From assembly GCA_002077065.1 (NCBI GenBank), contig NAJO01000077.1, positions 56,737 to 120,736 on the forward strand: 64,000 nucleotides of DNA, in the 5' to 3' direction. This document shows, piece after piece, positions 1 to 10,916 of this stretch (positions within the stretch are counted from its first letter, which is position 1; each line of letters opens with the position of its first letter). The translations under genes and the position numbers were made by a program. The notes under the pieces were generated by a model. It was not told the origin of the DNA. It saw only the letters and a program-made list of their open reading frames with translations, and made no database searches. The stretch is from Cryoendolithus antarcticus (Eukaryota > Ascomycota > Dothideomycetes > Cladosporiales > Cladosporiaceae).

Positions 1-595
1 ACGCCGCATCGCCTCGATTCTTGATCTTCACACCAAGTGAGGCCTGTTCGGTTCCCTCCTTGATCATAGCCTTAAGATTTGCACCTCGGTTCGTGGCAGC
101 TGCCTTACCGCCCAGGCACATTTGAAGTGCAGTAAGAACAGCACTCTTACCACTACCGTTGTGGCCAATGATGAAATTGATCAGAGGACCAAGTCGAATG
201 CGTAGGTTCCCATGACACATGAAGTTCTTGCACTGCACTTCCTCAATGATGCCGCATTCCATGGCAACATTGTCGCCGCGTTTCTTGAGGATCTGCTTCT
301 CAACGATCTGGCTGGCCTTGAGCTCATCGGCATCGTTGTCATCCTCGTCCTCGGAGCTGTGATTGGGTGCGTCGTCCACTTGGTCGTCAATATCAAAGCC
401 ATTGACGAGTGAGTCGAGTCCCTCGTCGTCATCATCATCCTCATCCGAGACAGTTGATCCTCCACGCGCCTGAGCCATTGCGACTCTAGAGCGTTTGTGT
501 GTATTCTGGCGAAAGCTTGAGGTCGCGCTCTCTATCTCGACCTCAACATCCTCATCGTCTATACGCGCGCGTTTGCGCGACGAAGATGACGCCAT
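1..595 (-). CDS. SMC6: SMC6, structural maintenance of chromosomes protein 6 (N-terminal part, cut by window edge)
   Basis: ATPase core subunit of the SMC5/6 complex, which acts in the nucleus in recombinational DNA repair and replication-fork stability. 198 codons are visible without an intron, starting at the ATG at 595. The first ~110 residues are an acidic, low-complexity tail (runs of D/E). The SMC head begins around residue 112 (MECGIIEEVQ) and the Walker A box GHNGSGKS lies at about residues 143-150, followed by the SMC6-like AVLTALQMCLGGKA and the TNRG..LKxMIKEG stretch. The motif plus this flanking sequence is specific for SMC6 rather than SMC1-5. The hinge, coiled coils and C-terminal head lie outside the window. 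The gene is divergent from the zinc-finger gene starting at 834, so 596-833 is a shared promoter of 238 bp. Confidence 0.93.
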   Translation of the reverse strand, partial: MASSSSRKRARIDDEDVEVEIESATSSFRQNTHKRSRVAMAQARGGSTVSDEDDDDDEGLDSLVNGFDIDDQVDDAPNHSSEDEDDNDADELKASQIVEKQILKKRGDNVAMECGIIEEVQCKNFMCHGNLRIRLGPLINFIIGHNGSGKSAVLTALQMCLGGKAAATNRGANLKAMIKEGTEQASLGVKIKNRGDAA

Positions 596-833
596 GACCG
601 CTGTAGGCAGAGAGTTGGTGTCGTTAGACAAACAATATGGAAGTGAGGTCCGTTGATAGGCCGAAGTGAGCTTGTGATTTCACGCGTTTCGTCGCGTCCG
701 ATAAGGTTGCGGGGACTGCCGAAGCTACCACGAAAGTGCCGACACCTGACTACAGGAAACTTCGACGATAAGAGCCTTGCCACCACATTCACTGACCAAC
801 ACACCGGACTCATTACAAGCTCGTTAAGCCAAC

Positions 834-1130
834 ATGCCTATCTCAAAGAAGGACCGCATAAGTCGCGACCACAAGAAGGCCGAAGCAGCCGGCACTCGCG
901 CGCCCGTGAAACCAAACGGCAATCCTGTCAAGCCTGCGAAGGAAAAGTCTGTATGTGCTTTCTGCAAGAAGGAGTTGACGCGAGACAACAAGAAGCAGGT
1001 CAGTAGTCAATGAGAGCTGTGGCGGACTGATTGCAACGGCTCTACTGACATTCACCAGCTTGAGGACCACGCCGGATCGCACAATGACCAGTGGCCGAAG
1101 GAGAAATGCTTTCCGAACGACTTCCAGTAA
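834..1130 (+). CDS. Small C2H2-like zinc-finger protein (At2g23090/ZNF706-like), 78 aa
   Basis: Two exons: 834-998 and 1059-1130, with a 60-bp intron (GTCAGT donor, branch TACTGAC, CACCAG acceptor, phase 0). The 78-residue product starts MPISKKDRISRDHKK, is very basic at the N terminus, and carries Cys-x2-Cys (CAFC, about residues 43-46) followed by His-x3-His (HAGSH, about 59-63), then the conserved tail WPKEKCFPNDF. This layout matches the small eukaryotic family with a 4F5-like N terminus and a single zinc finger (ZNF706 in animals, At2g23090 in plants). The molecular role is poorly known; translation or RNA-related functions have been suggested for relatives. Too short for a simple single-frame ORF call, but reading phase and conserved tail make the model firm. 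Confidence 0.85.
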
Positions 1131-1651
1131 GCGATTTGAGGGCGATGGTGCGGGGGTGATGGTCGGCGTTTGTGTCGTCAAATGGAGCCTGGTACTAAAT
1201 TGACTGGGTTTCTGAGTGTTGGCTCTGCCGTGGCGAAGGAGGGTGTGCTCAGCTGCACCACCATGTGGCGTACTGGAAAGCATGGGATTCGGAGTGAGGA
1301 CGGATCGAGGTCGAAATTCAAGACTGGAGCCGTGGAACAGATCTCTGCAATAAGGACCACGGATGTGCAACTTAATGCTTTGCACTTAGCTGCCGTGCCA
1401 GATCAACTCCGCCAGGAAGCACGTCGAACGGGATTCAGGGAGCACGACACAGAATGCAGTTATAGAGCAACAGCAACGACACTAATGATCCACAATTTTT
1501 GACTTGCATTATTATTACATCGATTAACGAAGTAGTGAATGCCGCATGCAGAGCAATTCTCACACACGGGTATCGGAGGCTTCTGAAGATCAACGGTCTA
1601 TGGCCCTAGCCTCCCATGAACCCCTTGCATTGGGAGCACTCAGAAAGGTCC
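1131..1651. other. Intergenic, convergent 3' ends
   Basis: 521 bp between the zinc-finger gene and the Ytp1-like gene, whose 3' ends face each other. Open frames on both strands here show no recognisable family. Nothing else seen. Confidence 0.6.
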
Positions 1652-3424
1652 TCAGCTTGCTATTCCCTCCTTGCTGGATTCTCTCCGCACAGCCCAACCC
1701 ATCAGAGCATAGCAAACGACCTCCCACGCCATGAAGACGCCAGTCATCCCCATAGTAAGTGTGAAGATCGTCATGGCATCCAGCCCGTTGTACTCAATAC
1801 TCCGCACGCCATCGTGAGAGCTGTTCATGAACAGCACACCACCAGCGATGAGGCAGAAGCTGGCTACCAGCTCTGTAGGTGGTCTTGAGGGATAGACCGT
1901 AGTAGGAGGCTTGAGGTACATGAGGATGTAGGTAAGTCCTCGAGCGAGTGCGAAGCCAGAGAACAACATGCCCCATTGAGCGTGCAGCATGGTCGCCACC
2001 ATGCTGCTCTGATGATGAGAAGACATCATCATGCCCAGGAGCATGATGACAAGAGCTGGCATTGGGTTCATGGACATTTTGCGTGCTGGCGGGGTGACGT
2101 CGGACTCATCGAGGTGTGCCAAGGCCGAGTCTTGGACCTCACTTGTATTCTTATCATTTCGCATCTCAACACCAGTGTTCAACATCTTGCCAATCCAGCC
2201 AGACTCGATGATCATGCCTAGTAGACCGCCGCCAAAGAACAAGATCGTAATGCTGACATGCTCGAAGTCTTGTGGGCTCCAGGCTTTACCCCAGGCGTTC
2301 ATGTGCTCGGCCCAGACGTTCGTTGCGCCGTACAGCCAGATGACGAAGGACTCTGTGAATTCAGGAGATGGTATGCGGGACTGCCACCGAAATACACGCG
2401 GAGCAGCAGGGCGGACATTCCAAGCCCAGCCATACTTCTGGAAGCTACCCATCCACCGACCAAGCGTGAGCATCCCGTACCACAGGAATATCGCGCCCTT
2501 TACGTAGTGCGCCATGCCAGAGAGGATCTCGCGGTCTCTGAAGATCCCGCCATATACCACGAAACCAGAGGTGATGGCAGTGAAGCCGAGTAGGAGGAGC
2601 AGCTTGTCTAACAGAATCTGCATCACACGAGCCACTCCAAAGATGCGCTGTCCCACGAAGCGTGCGGTGTTGCGAGACAAGAAACGCTCCACCAGACCAT
2701 TTCCTAAGAAGGTCTTCCTCTTGTCTCCATTGTGCTCATCTGTATGGGACTCGTCGCTTGGGGGCAACTCTGGTAAGTCCTCTTCTTTGCGGCTTCCCGA
2801 CACTGAGCTGCCGCGCGATCCACTTGAGAAGTTGCCGGAGTCGCGCGAGCTGTGGTAGTCGACCGGGCTGTCTTCGTACTGCTGTAGCTGAGCATATGGA
2901 GCAATGTCATGTCTCGAAGCCGCATGGTTACTAGCAAAGCCGATATGCGTCGAATTAGAGTATTTGAGCGTTGCGATTGCGGAAGCGAGCGTCCAGATCA
3001 CGGTAAGTGAGGTCACCACGTAGCCAAGTAGACTATGTGCTTCACCCGTGTACAGATCGGGAGTTGCACGACTGTAAACGAAGCCAGTGACCATACCAGC
3101 GCCATTGAAAGCGTGGAAGACCATCTGCGTCACCAGACTGTATCTCGACCGCGCGACGCTGAACATAATGGCAGGTGGTAGGACGACCACCCAACTCAGT
3201 ATCAACAAGATGATATGGGCGTAGATCCATCCTGGGTATCCAGGGTGGCGAAAGTAGTTCGGCGGGAAGTCTTTGGAAGCTGGGGCTGCGCTTGTGGAAT
3301 TGCCCTCGCTCATTGCTATGGCCATGTCCATGTGACCATGGTCAATATCATGACCAGCGACGACGGACATTGCCGAGATCAGAAGTGCAAGACTGCAAGC
3401 AGAGGCTTTGAATATGCGGTGCAT
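1652..3424 (-). CDS. Ytp1-like multi-pass membrane protein (DUF2427 + Ytp1 domain), 590 aa
   Basis: Single exon of 591 codons from the ATG at 3424. A signal peptide (hydrophobic core SLALLISAMSVVA, ~residues 12-25) is followed by a His/Met-rich luminal stretch (GHDIDHGHMDM), a possible metal-binding feature. Next come the DUF2427-type block with several membrane spans (residues ~60-165), a Ser-rich cytoplasmic loop (~170-240), and the Ytp1 block with about six further spans (~265-580), including SWxxQDFEHVSITILFFGGGLLGM. A second His/Met-rich segment (MMMSSHHQSSM) lies in the C-terminal half. The family is fungal, and yeast YTP1 has no settled function; a membrane protein of the secretory pathway is the most that can be said. 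Length is normal for filamentous fungi. Confidence 0.85.
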   Translation of the reverse strand: MHRIFKASACSLALLISAMSVVAGHDIDHGHMDMAIAMSEGNSTSAAPASKDFPPNYFRHPGYPGWIYAHIILLILSWVVVLPPAIMFSVARSRYSLVTQMVFHAFNGAGMVTGFVYSRATPDLYTGEAHSLLGYVVTSLTVIWTLASAIATLKYSNSTHIGFASNHAASRHDIAPYAQLQQYEDSPVDYHSSRDSGNFSSGSRGSSVSGSRKEEDLPELPPSDESHTDEHNGDKRKTFLGNGLVERFLSRNTARFVGQRIFGVARVMQILLDKLLLLLGFTAITSGFVVYGGIFRDREILSGMAHYVKGAIFLWYGMLTLGRWMGSFQKYGWAWNVRPAAPRVFRWQSRIPSPEFTESFVIWLYGATNVWAEHMNAWGKAWSPQDFEHVSITILFFGGGLLGMIIESGWIGKMLNTGVEMRNDKNTSEVQDSALAHLDESDVTPPARKMSMNPMPALVIMLLGMMMSSHHQSSMVATMLHAQWGMLFSGFALARGLTYILMYLKPPTTVYPSRPPTELVASFCLIAGGVLFMNSSHDGVRSIEYNGLDAMTIFTLTMGMTGVFMAWEVVCYALMGWAVRRESSKEGIAS

Positions 3425-6400
3425 AGGAGTCGAGGTGTAGTGTTGGAGCTATGTATATTATCGAAGCAAGCTCGTGAGGCTCTTGAAGATTTTGGACTGA
3501 TGGGCTAAAAAGCAAGGAGGAGGGTAGTGCAATCCGGAAGGCTGAGGCGTAAGAAAGTCTTGCTCTGATTCAGCGACAGGTCTGACACGCAGTATGAGAG
3601 AAGTAGTCTGGAGGCGACAGAGATTATACTCAACATAAGGAGATGCCGGTACCGCAATACGCTCGCTTCACTGTCCGTGACTCCACGGAAAGTCAGCTTC
3701 ACTTCACCGCCGCCGTCATGTCTGCATATGCGCACCGCTGGCGGATGTGAATCAGAGATGACATATGTCAGCAGCTCATGCAATTCGCCCCAGGCACCAA
3801 CGTCAGAATACGCTCATGCGATTCGCAGCTAGTATCGGCATCGGCCGTGTAAATTCCGAAAGAGTAATTCATCACATGCCTTGTCTCTGACATATGAGCT
3901 GCCAGGACCCTGGCGTGATATGCACGCAGGATTTTGCGGCTCTGTTAGGTCATCCGTGGGCTGCCGAGGGTGGGCTGCTGACATCGCATTTCTGGTATCG
4001 TCTGACGCGGGATTCGCGAAACGCCATCTTGGCCGACATGGCATTTGCTGGTGCAGTCTGACACGTCAAGAGGAGTGTGGCGGTCTGGTGAGCGGCCAAG
4101 CGGATTCGTGGGGCTGCTGCTTCGACTTGCATCCACAACAGTTCGTTTAGAAGATACCTCTGCGGCTAGGCGGACAGGCGTGGATTAACGAAAGGTCCCA
4201 GCGTGTTAGTAATCCTGGCTAGGATCCGCGGAGGAGGTGAGATCGGGTAGTCGCCTCATCGGTGAGCTGCGGAAACCGATATCAGCATGGCAAAGTTAAA
4301 TATAAAGTGCTAGCCATCTACCACCGTGTAGGCCATCCGATACGCGCCGAGCGAGTACGCTCTTCGCAATATTTCACGGAGACAGCACGATAAATGCGAA
4401 CGCGAAACATGCGTGGATCGCCGTACGGAATAGCGACTTGACCCGATTGCTGATGGCCCGCTGATCAAACGAATGCGGTATGAACAGAAATGCAGTGCTC
4501 GGCAGCGAGGCGCCCAGCGCCAAGCCTTAACCACGACCCGCGCTTGCCGCACTCTGAGTGCTGCTTCCCTTGTCCGTCTTGCAGCCGCGACTCTCTGATG
4601 TACTATGGCACGCATGAGGTACTCCATACCGCACGGACAGTTGTTCTCCTCCTAAGGTGTGCATAGCGGCCACACTTGTGCGGTGCCTCCGAGACCATAA
4701 GCCCATAAGCCCATGAGCACCTCTCGCTCAAGCTATATCGCGGAGTCGAAGATGCTGCGAACCATTGAAGAGTGATGCCTCTATTAACGCGACGTCCATG
4801 ACCAACCGATTATAGGAAGGATAGCTCTAGAGTCTCAGGAATGCCTGCTAGTCATCATGATTGGCGCGGCTGCTACGGCACTGGCAGTCGCAGACATCGT
4901 TGACGAAGTCTGTTCAAGCTCAAACGATGGCAGTCTGTATACTTACACGCCGATCAAGACTGTGCAACAGGCTCTTGATCAGCATCTCAGCGACACTAAT
5001 TGCTTCTTCACGATACATACATACGGCCCACACGCAGCTCACACCGAATCGTGTCGAAGCGATCTGCGAGCACTTCGTTTCGCGAACGTACTTCCCGAGG
5101 AGAGTGCATCTCCATATCTGTTCGAGTTTGTCCAGACCACCTTATCCACAGATCACCTGGATCAGAGTCAGAACTACCGCCCATAGTTACAAGCCCACTG
5201 CGGAAACACGATAAGAGCTTCAAAGTCGAACGGCCATCCTACGTCCAGCCGAAGCCTGTAGACTCGATGTGAGCCTTCGCGGCAGCATTCCCCGTGAAGA
5301 GTCCACGGCTTTGTGTGACTTGTCCGAGACCGGTAATCATTGACCTCCATGTACCGAGAGACGCTGTCCATTTAGGCCACTTGGGAGCTCCTGCTCGAAC
5401 TCGTCAAATCTTGCACACAACAACTATAGACTGCTTGCGCGAACCACCGCCTGGCCTAGAAGTACTCGTCCTACATATCCCGCGCGCGTACGATTTCAGC
5501 TTTCGCGGCTACCTGCACAGTGGCACCTCTGCAGCGTTCGCGACCTACAGTTCACCTGCGGCTGACGATGGCCGCCCGATCGAAACTCGTCACTCTGCGC
5601 AGGACTTTGATGCCTTGGGAACCTTGCTTAGGCATGTCAATGGTGTCAGAGCTAGCAAGAACTCGAAATTCACCACCAAACGAATGCCGTCATCTCGACT
5701 GAGAGTACGGACGAGACATGCAACATCCACGCTCGAAAAGCTGAGCGCGGGTGATTGGCCTCTCCTGCCAATGTGATCCCGGCAGGCTATCGCTCTCGAG
5801 GTGATAAAAGTTCGCGCATCTACGACGGAGTGCAGCGGTAACGTCCAAATTTTGCAACACGAAGAAGCACTTGTACCTTATGTATTGGTCTACTGGTAGA
5901 AGACTTGGTGTATTCGATGATCCATGTGCACACATTGGACCGCTCACGTGATTAGCCCTAACGTGCCGCAAATTGACGTGGAGCCGTGACAGCCGATCTG
6001 CATCAAGGATGTCATTGATGCTCTCGGGGATACATCCTGGATTGCCTGGGCTTGCCATCACATATCGACTTATAGCACGGAACATGGTCACTGCGATATA
6101 GCGGCCTCGGTAGAAGTAAGAGTGAGGTCCTGGGTGACAGCGTGACATCATAGTCAACGGTCGAGCTGGCGCAAACAGAGTTTGCTGCTCTGGACTTCGT
6201 CGGCATCCCAGGCCGAGTGCTGCCGCGCTGTCGATGCACAAGGGCGCATGTGATGCTGCATCTTTGTTATGGGCGCCACGCGTACCACAGTTTCGCCAAC
6301 TTGGCTATCTGCAAGACGCAGCAATGGTAGTCTGTATCATGTCACCATGTGCTTAGATTCGTTAGCAGACGATAGTGCGCAAGAGTGACAATTTCCGCGG

Positions 6401-6640
6401 GGCCAGTCCCGACGAAAGAAGAGGCTCCCGTCGACTTCGCCAACGGCTGCTACGTCACGCTGGTACGCCGACGACATCCAAGGCCAGTCTTCACTCCCGT
6501 GCAACCCGAGCTGTCAAGTCTATGTTCTCCTCACTGTGACGGTCTTCCATTCCTGTGATACCCGATCAACAGCACCTTCCACTAGCGGACTTGGGTGGCC
6601 CATCTTATAAGGTCCCAGAAGACCGCACTGCGACTTCAGC
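3425..6640. other. Long gene-poor intergenic stretch (3.2 kb)
   Basis: No recognisable gene. It contains the promoter of the Ytp1-like gene (just after 3424) and of SLM1 (just before 6641). The longest open stretches are 160 codons on + (5294-5776) and 183 codons on - (5690-6241). They partly overlap on opposite strands and neither shows a domain I know. The + stretch contains 'GLEVLVLHIPRAYDFSF', which has the feel of a coding remnant. No tRNA, repeat array or transposon signature was seen. Confidence 0.5.
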
Positions 6641-9453
6641 ATGGCGGACCCGTACGGCACTGCCCCTGGGCGCGGCGAATCGCAACTCAAGGCTACCTAT
6701 GGCAACAGTGACTATCAGGACTTCGCACACGGCAATCCCTCAGCATCCGAGTCCTCTCCATTGGCGCAATCGCAAGGCTACCAGTCCGATGAACTGCACA
6801 GCGTTGGAGTGAACCGCTCAGCGTCAACCGCGTCGACTGCCGTAGGTCGTCAATCGACGCCTTCGCGCAACAACACGCTCAAAAAGAAAGCCTCAGTCAA
6901 ACGCATGGGCAGCCTTAAGCGGAGCTCGAGCCGCAAGAGTTTGGCTGGTAGCATCAAAGGCGTCGGCAACTCGGCAGATGAGCAAGACTATAACAACGTG
7001 TTCTTCACTCCGATCCCAACCCAAGGCTCACCGACCGAGATCCTCGCCAACCGCTTCCAAGCCTGGCGCCAGCTTCTCAAGTCACTCATAGCCTACTTCC
7101 GCGAAATCCAGTCCTCCTACGACACGCGCGCGAAAGCAATCCATAAAGTCCAAGGCACGATAGCAGGTATAGCCCACCCGTCAGTCTTCATCACAGACCA
7201 TGGGCTGGGTGAAGCGACGAGGATACTAGAGGACTACCACAAGCACGCCATAACCGAAGCGAACAAGAGTCGCGATATCGAGAATGATGTCATTGGCGCG
7301 TTGACAGGTCTGCGCAGCGATCTGGGACAGAAGATCAAGGAAATCAAGGGGTTGAGCGGGGACTTTAAGAATAGTGTGGAGAAGGAGAAGGAGAGTACGA
7401 GGCGGGCTGTGGATGCGTATCAGGAGGCGCTGCAGCATGCGAACCATGAGGATGGGGCAAGCGTGGGGAAGAATGATCCGTTTGTTGTGAGACTTGGGGT
7501 GGACAGGGCGGTGGAAAAGCAGATCGATGAGGAGAACTATTTGCATCGGGTAAGTCGTTGTGATGTAGGATTCTATGTGCGCAACTGCTGACTACATGCA
7601 GGCCTACCTAAACCTCGAAAGCTCCGGCCGCGAACTGGAGTCCATCGTTGTAGGCGAAATTCAGAAAGCCTACAATGCTCTCGCGGGCATCCTAAAGCGC
7701 GAAGGTGACGATGCGTATCACGTCGTAGAGACTCTCCGCAGCGGACCCATTTCAATGCCGAAAGACCAGGAGTGGTCATCATTCGTACACGCCGAGCCTC
7801 ACTTTGTCCCAGCCGATACACCCGTACGCCGTGTCGAAGACATCACTTACCCAGGAAAAGACAATCCTGCCGCAGCTGAAATTCGCGCCGGCATGCTGGA
7901 GCGCAAAAGCAAGTACCTCAAATCCTATACGCCAGGATGGTACGTTCTGTCGCCTACACATCTACACGAGTTCAAGTCGGCAGACAAGATCTACACCCAA
8001 CCGCCAGTGATGTCCCTCTTCCTCGGCGACCAGCGTCTCGGCTCACACTCCGAAGCCGGCTCCTCGAGTCAGAAATTCATGCTCAAGGGCAAGCAAGCCG
8101 GCGGCGCCCATCGCGGCCATAGCTGGGTCTTCCGCGCCGAAAGCCATGATACGATGGTCGCGTGGTACAACGACATCAAGACTCTCACCGAGTCAACAGG
8201 CGAAGAGCGCAGCGCATTTGTACGCCAGCACGCTAGAAGCGTAAGTGGCAACAGCGAGCGACCGCGGAGTATCTCGAGTGATGGTCTAGAGGAGGATGAA
8301 GCGGATGCTGTGCCTTTCACCGCCGACGCGGCAAGTCTAGCTGAGCAACACCCGGTTGAGTCGAGGCCCGTGAGGCCGATGCCAGGTGAGTGAGTGCTGG
8401 CCCTTTTTATTGCGTATATCCTCATACTGTAAGTGTAGGCTGATGAATGTGTGTCTTGCGTGAATAGGCGGCAGGTTTCCATCGGATCTGAATATCCATC
8501 GTAGTGGGGCTATGAGCCCTTCGAGCGAAGCGGACTCGGATGACAGAGATGTTGTTGCTGCTGCTGCGACTCTACCTGGGCACCCGCAGGAGCACTCGAG
8601 GGCTCTGCCTGCAGATGATCCATACCGGCTGCAAGGCGTTGCTTCTGGAAGTCGCGTTGCTTCGAGAGAGTCCGAGGCGCCGCCGCCGGTATTCGGAAGC
8701 TCGCAGGGAAAGAAGAGCGAGAGGGCTACTGCTCCGGAGACGTACGCACCTACACAGGGCTACGCAGCACAGCAGCAGGCTTCGAAGTCTGCTGCGCCGT
8801 TCGGCGAGGCACGCCAGCCTCTCGCTCAGCCTCAGCAGCTACCGCAGCAGCACTTCCAGCCTCAGCAGCCCTCCAACAATAATGATTGGATCGCACCAGC
8901 TGCTTTAGGCGCTGGCGCTGGCGTCGTAGGCACAGAAGCGTACCGCCATCGCCAGGATGAGCCTGCGCCTCAGCCGATGGACCAGCAAGAGCATGCCGAG
9001 GCCTTCCCGTCGTCAACCCAATCCGTTGAGGCTCAGCTGGCGCAACGCGAGGCAACACAAATAGCCGCTCCAGATGTGCCGACGCCTGCCACTGAGCAGC
9101 CACACGCCTCCAGCAATGGAGCTTTCGGCGCTGCAAATCTCGGAGCGGGTCCAGGTGCCGGCGCGATGACGGTCGAAGACTACCGCAAGCTGAGCGAGGA
9201 CGCAGACATGACTAGTCGCAGTCCGCCCACCGCGGCGCTTCCTCTTGCTACTGATCAGCAGCTACCTAGCCGCGCAGCAGAGCCTAGCATCGGCAATGGT
9301 GCCTCGTCCTCGTCGTCTGGCTTCGCTCTCGGTGGCTTGGAAGCTGAAGGCGCGCATGAGACTGGCGCGTTGTTCCCGAGGGTGATCCGGCATGATACTG
9401 ATATAAGTGTCTCAAGGCTGCATATCCCGGGGGAGTTCCCGAAGAGAGGGTGA
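6641..9453 (+). CDS. SLM1: SLM1/SLM2-type F-BAR + PH domain protein, TORC2 effector, 892 aa
   Basis: Three exons: 6641-7549, 7602-8385 and 8468-9453. The introns are 52 and 82 bp; the first has branch GCTGAC, and phases 0 and 1 join cleanly. Slm proteins bind PtdIns(4,5)P2 at the plasma membrane, associate with eisosomes and recruit or activate TORC2-Ypk signalling. A Ser/Lys-rich N terminus (LKKKASVKRMGSLKRSSSRKS) precedes a helical F-BAR-like region at ~residues 123-340 (NRFQAWRQLLKSLIAYFREIQ...). The PH domain lies at ~400-510 (RKSKYLKSYTPGWYVLSPTHLHEFKS ... SWVFRAESHDTMVAWYNDI). The C-terminal ~370 residues are low complexity, rich in Q, P, A and S, longer than in yeast (686 aa) as is usual in filamentous fungi. 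The ATG at 6641 has no competing in-frame start. Confidence 0.9.
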
Positions 9454-9672
9454 GTAGATAAATAAGCAGGGCGCTGTGCTTTCAAGCTGAATTGATCGAG
9501 CAATAACGTTCGGGGCGGGTGGCGCTGCTTGTGTACAGTATACCCCGCTTGCGCGATCGTTTTTCATGCGATCGCCTGTCTGTAGTCCTGTATCATTAAA
9601 TTCGCTCATCATCGATATCTCATCCATCGTCCCGAGGCCGTTACACCTGCACCTCGTTTCTCGTCGCTCGAC

Positions 9673-10365
9673 TCATCTGGCAGATGCTCTGCCCGTTCCT
9701 CTCCCCCTCGCCACCCCGCCTCTCACTCCTCGCGCCCCTCGCTCACTGCCCCTCCCTCGTCCAGCCATTCCACCTCCCCTGCTCGACAGCACAGACCCGG
9801 GCACACTACTGTACCTGCTATTCGCCTTACTGCTAGTCGGCGGATTCTCAACAAAACTCGTGTCAGTCGTCAAGAACGTCGCGTCGATCTCCGTGCCTGC
9901 TGCAGCCGTGCCATCGAGATTCTTAGTCCGATTATCGCGGAAGTGGGATGGATTTGGGGTGGGAGGCGCGCGGGCGAAGGATGCGGGGATGGGAGCCTAA
10001 CCTGCCATGAGTCTCTGGCTTCTCGGTCAGACTGGGATGAAGGGGCAGCATACCTCAGGAAAGTCCACGCAGAAGGCACTCATGTTCAGCCCGTACAGGA
10101 ATGCGCCGAAGCACTCGTTGAAGCGTCCGATGCTTTCGTTCAGTCGTTGGAGGTGCATGAAATTTGCTTCCAAGTCGGCCATACTGTCTGAGAGCTCGGC
10201 GAAAGCGGGCTCGAGCGCTGTGAGGGGGTTTGCGGTGGAGACGTGCGAGGTCGAGGGCGTTGTTTGGGAGGCGCGGAGGGAAGTGCGGGATGGTGGGCGC
10301 AGAGGAGTTGTGGGGCGGGCAGGAGGATTCTTTGCTGAGGGAGGGGCGGTGGAAGGGGTGGCCAT
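9673..10365 (-). CDS. DAM1: DASH/Dam1 complex subunit Dam1, 211 aa
   Basis: Subunit of the ring-forming DASH complex that couples kinetochores to spindle microtubules. Two exons on the minus strand: 10365-10054 and 9996-9673. The 57-bp intron (9997-10053) has donor GTATGC, a CTGAC branch and acceptor GTTAG; only this acceptor keeps the frame open and restores the conserved FPE|APIPASF junction. The Dam1 core is unmistakable at about residues 40-105: LTALEPAFAELSDSMADLEANF, then LYGLNMSAFCVDFPE. The second exon has TTDTSFVENPPTSS, also conserved. The last ~40 residues are Arg/Gly-rich (GRGRGSERGARG), suiting microtubule or nucleic-acid contacts. An in-frame ATG at 10434 would add 23 residues; 10365 fits family length better. 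It is divergent from BCK1. Confidence 0.9.
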
Positions 10366-10916
10366 CGTGGCGGTGATGCGTCTCGAGTTAACATGTGGGA
10401 TTGATACACTTCCACGAACTGCATCGTGTTTCATGCACGCGACTCGACACTACAATTACCCCACGTCGGATGTCTCACAACCACGTGGTTCGGCGGCTAC
10501 CGGCGGTAGCCGAACCTAAGCAATGCTTATCCAGCTCACGTTGCCAGGCGAGGTTGGTGACGAGACGATAGTGATCAGGTCTCATTTCTACTACGGGACC
10601 AGCGGCATGGTCACTGAGCTCGACATTGGGGATCACGGCGGTGAAGTATCTTAGGACACAAGATCAAGCCCACGTCACGATCGGGCAGAAGAGATATCAC
10701 CATTGGCGCATTGCATCCACGAGGGTGGCCGCGCGCAAGAGCTCGTATAAGCAGAGCACTCGAGGACAGTCATCGATCAGAAGCACAATCGCACAGCTGC
10801 ATTTGGAGTCCGCGGTGGTCGTACCAGCGATACTGCTAGAGGTGGACAGGCAGAACGCAATGCATCACGCTTCTGACGCTGTGTGAGACCGCATGGGACA
10901 GCCACCTTTCTAAGAG
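10366..10916. promoter_or_regulatory. Divergent DAM1/BCK1 promoter region
   Basis: 551 bp between two oppositely transcribed genes. It holds an E-box palindrome CCACGTGG at 10481-10488, directly abutting an imperfect inverted repeat at 10487-10516 (separate entry). The rest of the stretch shows no gene. Confidence 0.55.
10487..10516. repeat. Imperfect inverted repeat GGTTCGGC(GGC)TACC..GGTAGCCGAACC
   Basis: The right arm GGTAGCCGAACC is the exact reverse complement of the left arm once an extra GGC in the left arm is looped out; about 3 bp separate the arms. The 30-bp element contains CGG and CCG triplets in inverted orientation, the layout bound by many fungal Zn2Cys6 regulators. It overlaps the E-box by two bases. 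A regulatory role is inference from position (122 bp upstream of the DAM1 start and 400 bp upstream of BCK1). Confidence 0.5.

Noticed and set aside
4681..4720. Short CATAAGCC tandem repeat
   Set aside because: Only about two units; no sign of a functional repeat.
5690..6241. 183-codon minus frame as a gene
   Set aside because: Composition is Cys/Arg/His-rich without domain, partly antisense to another frame; no splice or family support.
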